The notes under the pieces are model-generated. The model was not told the DNA's origin. It did not search any database and was given only the letters and a program-made list of their open reading frames with translations. From Archangium violaceum Cb vi76 (lineage in GTDB: Bacteria; Myxococcota; Myxococcia; Myxococcales; Myxococcaceae): a DNA stretch of 64,000 nucleotides. The translations under genes were made by a program, and so were the position numbers. The stretch covers positions 23,999-87,998 of the forward strand of contig NZ_JPMI01000166.1 of assembly GCF_000733295.1 (NCBI RefSeq). The letters are read 5' to 3'. Positions 63,125 to 64,000 of this stretch are shown one piece after another. The first letter of the stretch is position 1. Every line of letters starts with the position of its first letter.

Positions 63125-63877
63125 TCAGGGGAGCAAGGCCTGCGGAGGACGCGGAGCGCTGTACCCGGGCATGTAGCATTTGCCCTCGAGCTCGTAGGCA
63201 TCCTCACAGGGTGGACGAGATGCGATTTCGACCCAGCATCCACCGCGGATGACAACCTCGTGCCGCGACTTGCATGGCGGGCGGTTCTGACCCCGGAAGG
63301 GCCCCTGGGGCATGGGATGGGCAATGACATCCGGTCCGCTCGTATAGAGCGCCGAGTCGGGCTCCGGGCTGTCCAGGGTGAGCACGGGCGGCGCGGTGGC
63401 CGGAGTGAGGGGCCCTGGTGTGGCGTGCGTCCACGGAGTCACCCCGAGCGCCAGCAGCAGGGCCACCAGGACTCCGCTCGGGGCGCGTGAGCGTGGCGGG
63501 GAGGGCTTCTGGGCGCCGGCCGTCAGGTGGGCCCGCGCTTCCGGCCGTGTGTCGATGCGCATCAGGGTCACGGCCCATCGCTCGAGCATCCACGTGAGCT
63601 GCCGGAGTTGTCCGTTCGCGGGCGCGCGTTCCACCTCGAGCGCGAGGTAGGGCGGGGTGACGTTGGCGGTGGCGCGCACCTGCCAGTCCTCTTCCGCGCG
63701 CAGATCTCCTTTCGGTCCGGGCATGAGCACCAGGGCCGGGTTGCCCGTCTCGTTGTTGCGCGCCTCGTACAGCCGGCCCAGTCCGCCACCGATGGCGCGG
63801 TAGCGTTTGAGAACGCGGTAGGGTTCCGGGGGTCCATCGTTCGGGTGGATGTCTTCCTTCTCGTCTTGCTTCTTCAT
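63125..63877 (-). CDS. myxobacterial kinase-related membrane protein of unknown function
   Basis: This 250-residue protein has an N-terminal half (YRVLKRYRAIGGGLGRLYEA, ALVLMPG) that looks like the first strands of a protein-kinase lobe without catalytic motifs. A membrane segment follows (SGVLVALLLALGVTPWTHA, about 137-155). The extracytoplasmic tail has Pro and Cys pairs (NRPPCKSRHEVVIRGGCWVE, RPPCEDAYELEGKCYMPGYS), as found at the C-termini of some myxobacterial Ser/Thr kinases. Role unknown; probably a kinase-derived sensor or partner. Confidence 0.7.
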   Translation of the reverse strand: MKKQDEKEDIHPNDGPPEPYRVLKRYRAIGGGLGRLYEARNNETGNPALVLMPGPKGDLRAEEDWQVRATANVTPPYLALEVERAPANGQLRQLTWMLERWAVTLMRIDTRPEARAHLTAGAQKPSPPRSRAPSGVLVALLLALGVTPWTHATPGPLTPATAPPVLTLDSPEPDSALYTSGPDVIAHPMPQGPFRGQNRPPCKSRHEVVIRGGCWVEIASRPPCEDAYELEGKCYMPGYSAPRPPQALLP

Positions 63878-63972
63878 GGGGTGTCCTCCCGGGAAAGACT
63901 CCTAACATACCGGGCTGACCAATCGGGTTGGGTCGAATCCGCGCGAGCCGAACCTGTGAAGTCGAGTTCGTC

Positions 63973-63993
63973 CCCTCTCCCTCTGGGAGAGGG
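63973..63993. repeat. REP-like palindromic repeat (window edge)
   Basis: Perfect 9-3-9 palindrome CCCTCTCCC-TCT-GGGAGAGGG followed by TCAGGGT at the window end. It is related to the repeat at 3234-3268 and continues outside the window. Confidence 0.65.
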
Positions 63994-64000
63994 TCAGGGT

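Overview
The window is high-GC DNA with typical Cystobacterineae-type myxobacterial content (an Archangium/Cystobacter/Myxococcus-like organism is the best guess). The pointers are RCC1-repeat and Cys-rich lipoproteins, Ser/Thr kinases, many histidine kinases, sigma-54 activators with sigma-54 promoters, a bacterial ceramidase, and two myxobacterial-style type VI secretion (T6SS) effector operons. No ribosomal RNA, complete tRNA, CRISPR array or replication origin was seen.

Layout. 0-2.6 kb: end of a low-GC, single-chain restriction-modification protein (5' end outside the window). 2.6-9.8 kb: two tiny unknown genes, heme A synthase, a candidate sigma-54-dependent small RNA beside an unusual sigma-54 activator, a two-membrane-helix protein and a truncated Rpn-type gene. 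9.8-18 kb: housekeeping and envelope genes (RCC1 lipoprotein, aldehyde dehydrogenase, alpha/beta-hydrolase lipoprotein, methyltransferase, PAP2 phosphatase). 18-20.9 kb: a tandemly duplicated two-gene lipoprotein module with a tRNA-like relic between the copies. 20.9-30.8 kb: a copper/silver efflux locus. A CusCBA-type operon is divergent from a histidine kinase/NtrC-type regulator operon and followed by a cupredoxin. All three transcription units carry sigma-54 -24/-12 elements, and a perfect 10-7-10 palindrome lies between the divergent promoters.

31-38.3 kb: hexapeptide acyltransferase, PAS kinase, ceramidase lipoprotein, Cys-rich lipoprotein, Ser/Thr kinase-PilZ fusion and gluconokinase. 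38.3-48.4 kb: an island holding an IS66 remnant and an eight-gene T6SS effector/immunity operon (DUF2169, pseudo-ketosynthase, HNH/AHH-like effector, Imm11, Imm49, PAAR-like DUF4150, TIGR02270, Imm49). It is flanked by direct repeats of the gluconokinase-phosphotransferase junction, one copy of which is broken on each side.

48-53.7 kb: phosphotransferase, B3/B4-domain protein, aldehyde dehydrogenase with TetR regulator, PLD-like protein and a membrane histidine kinase. 53.7-60.3 kb: a second T6SS effector operon on the minus strand with the same core (TIGR02270, DUF2169, pseudo-ketosynthase, DUF4150). Here DUF4150 is fused to a deaminase-like toxin, followed by two SUKH immunity genes and an orphan copy of the toxin C-terminal tip. 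60.5-64 kb: desaturase with AraC regulator, XRE regulator, a kinase-related membrane protein and a palindromic REP-like repeat.

The two effector operons share four genes around different toxin-immunity cassettes, so the window itself separates a conserved loading core from variable cargo. Start sites were chosen from ribosome-binding sites, overlaps and promoter positions; family names come from reading the proteins, not from searches.
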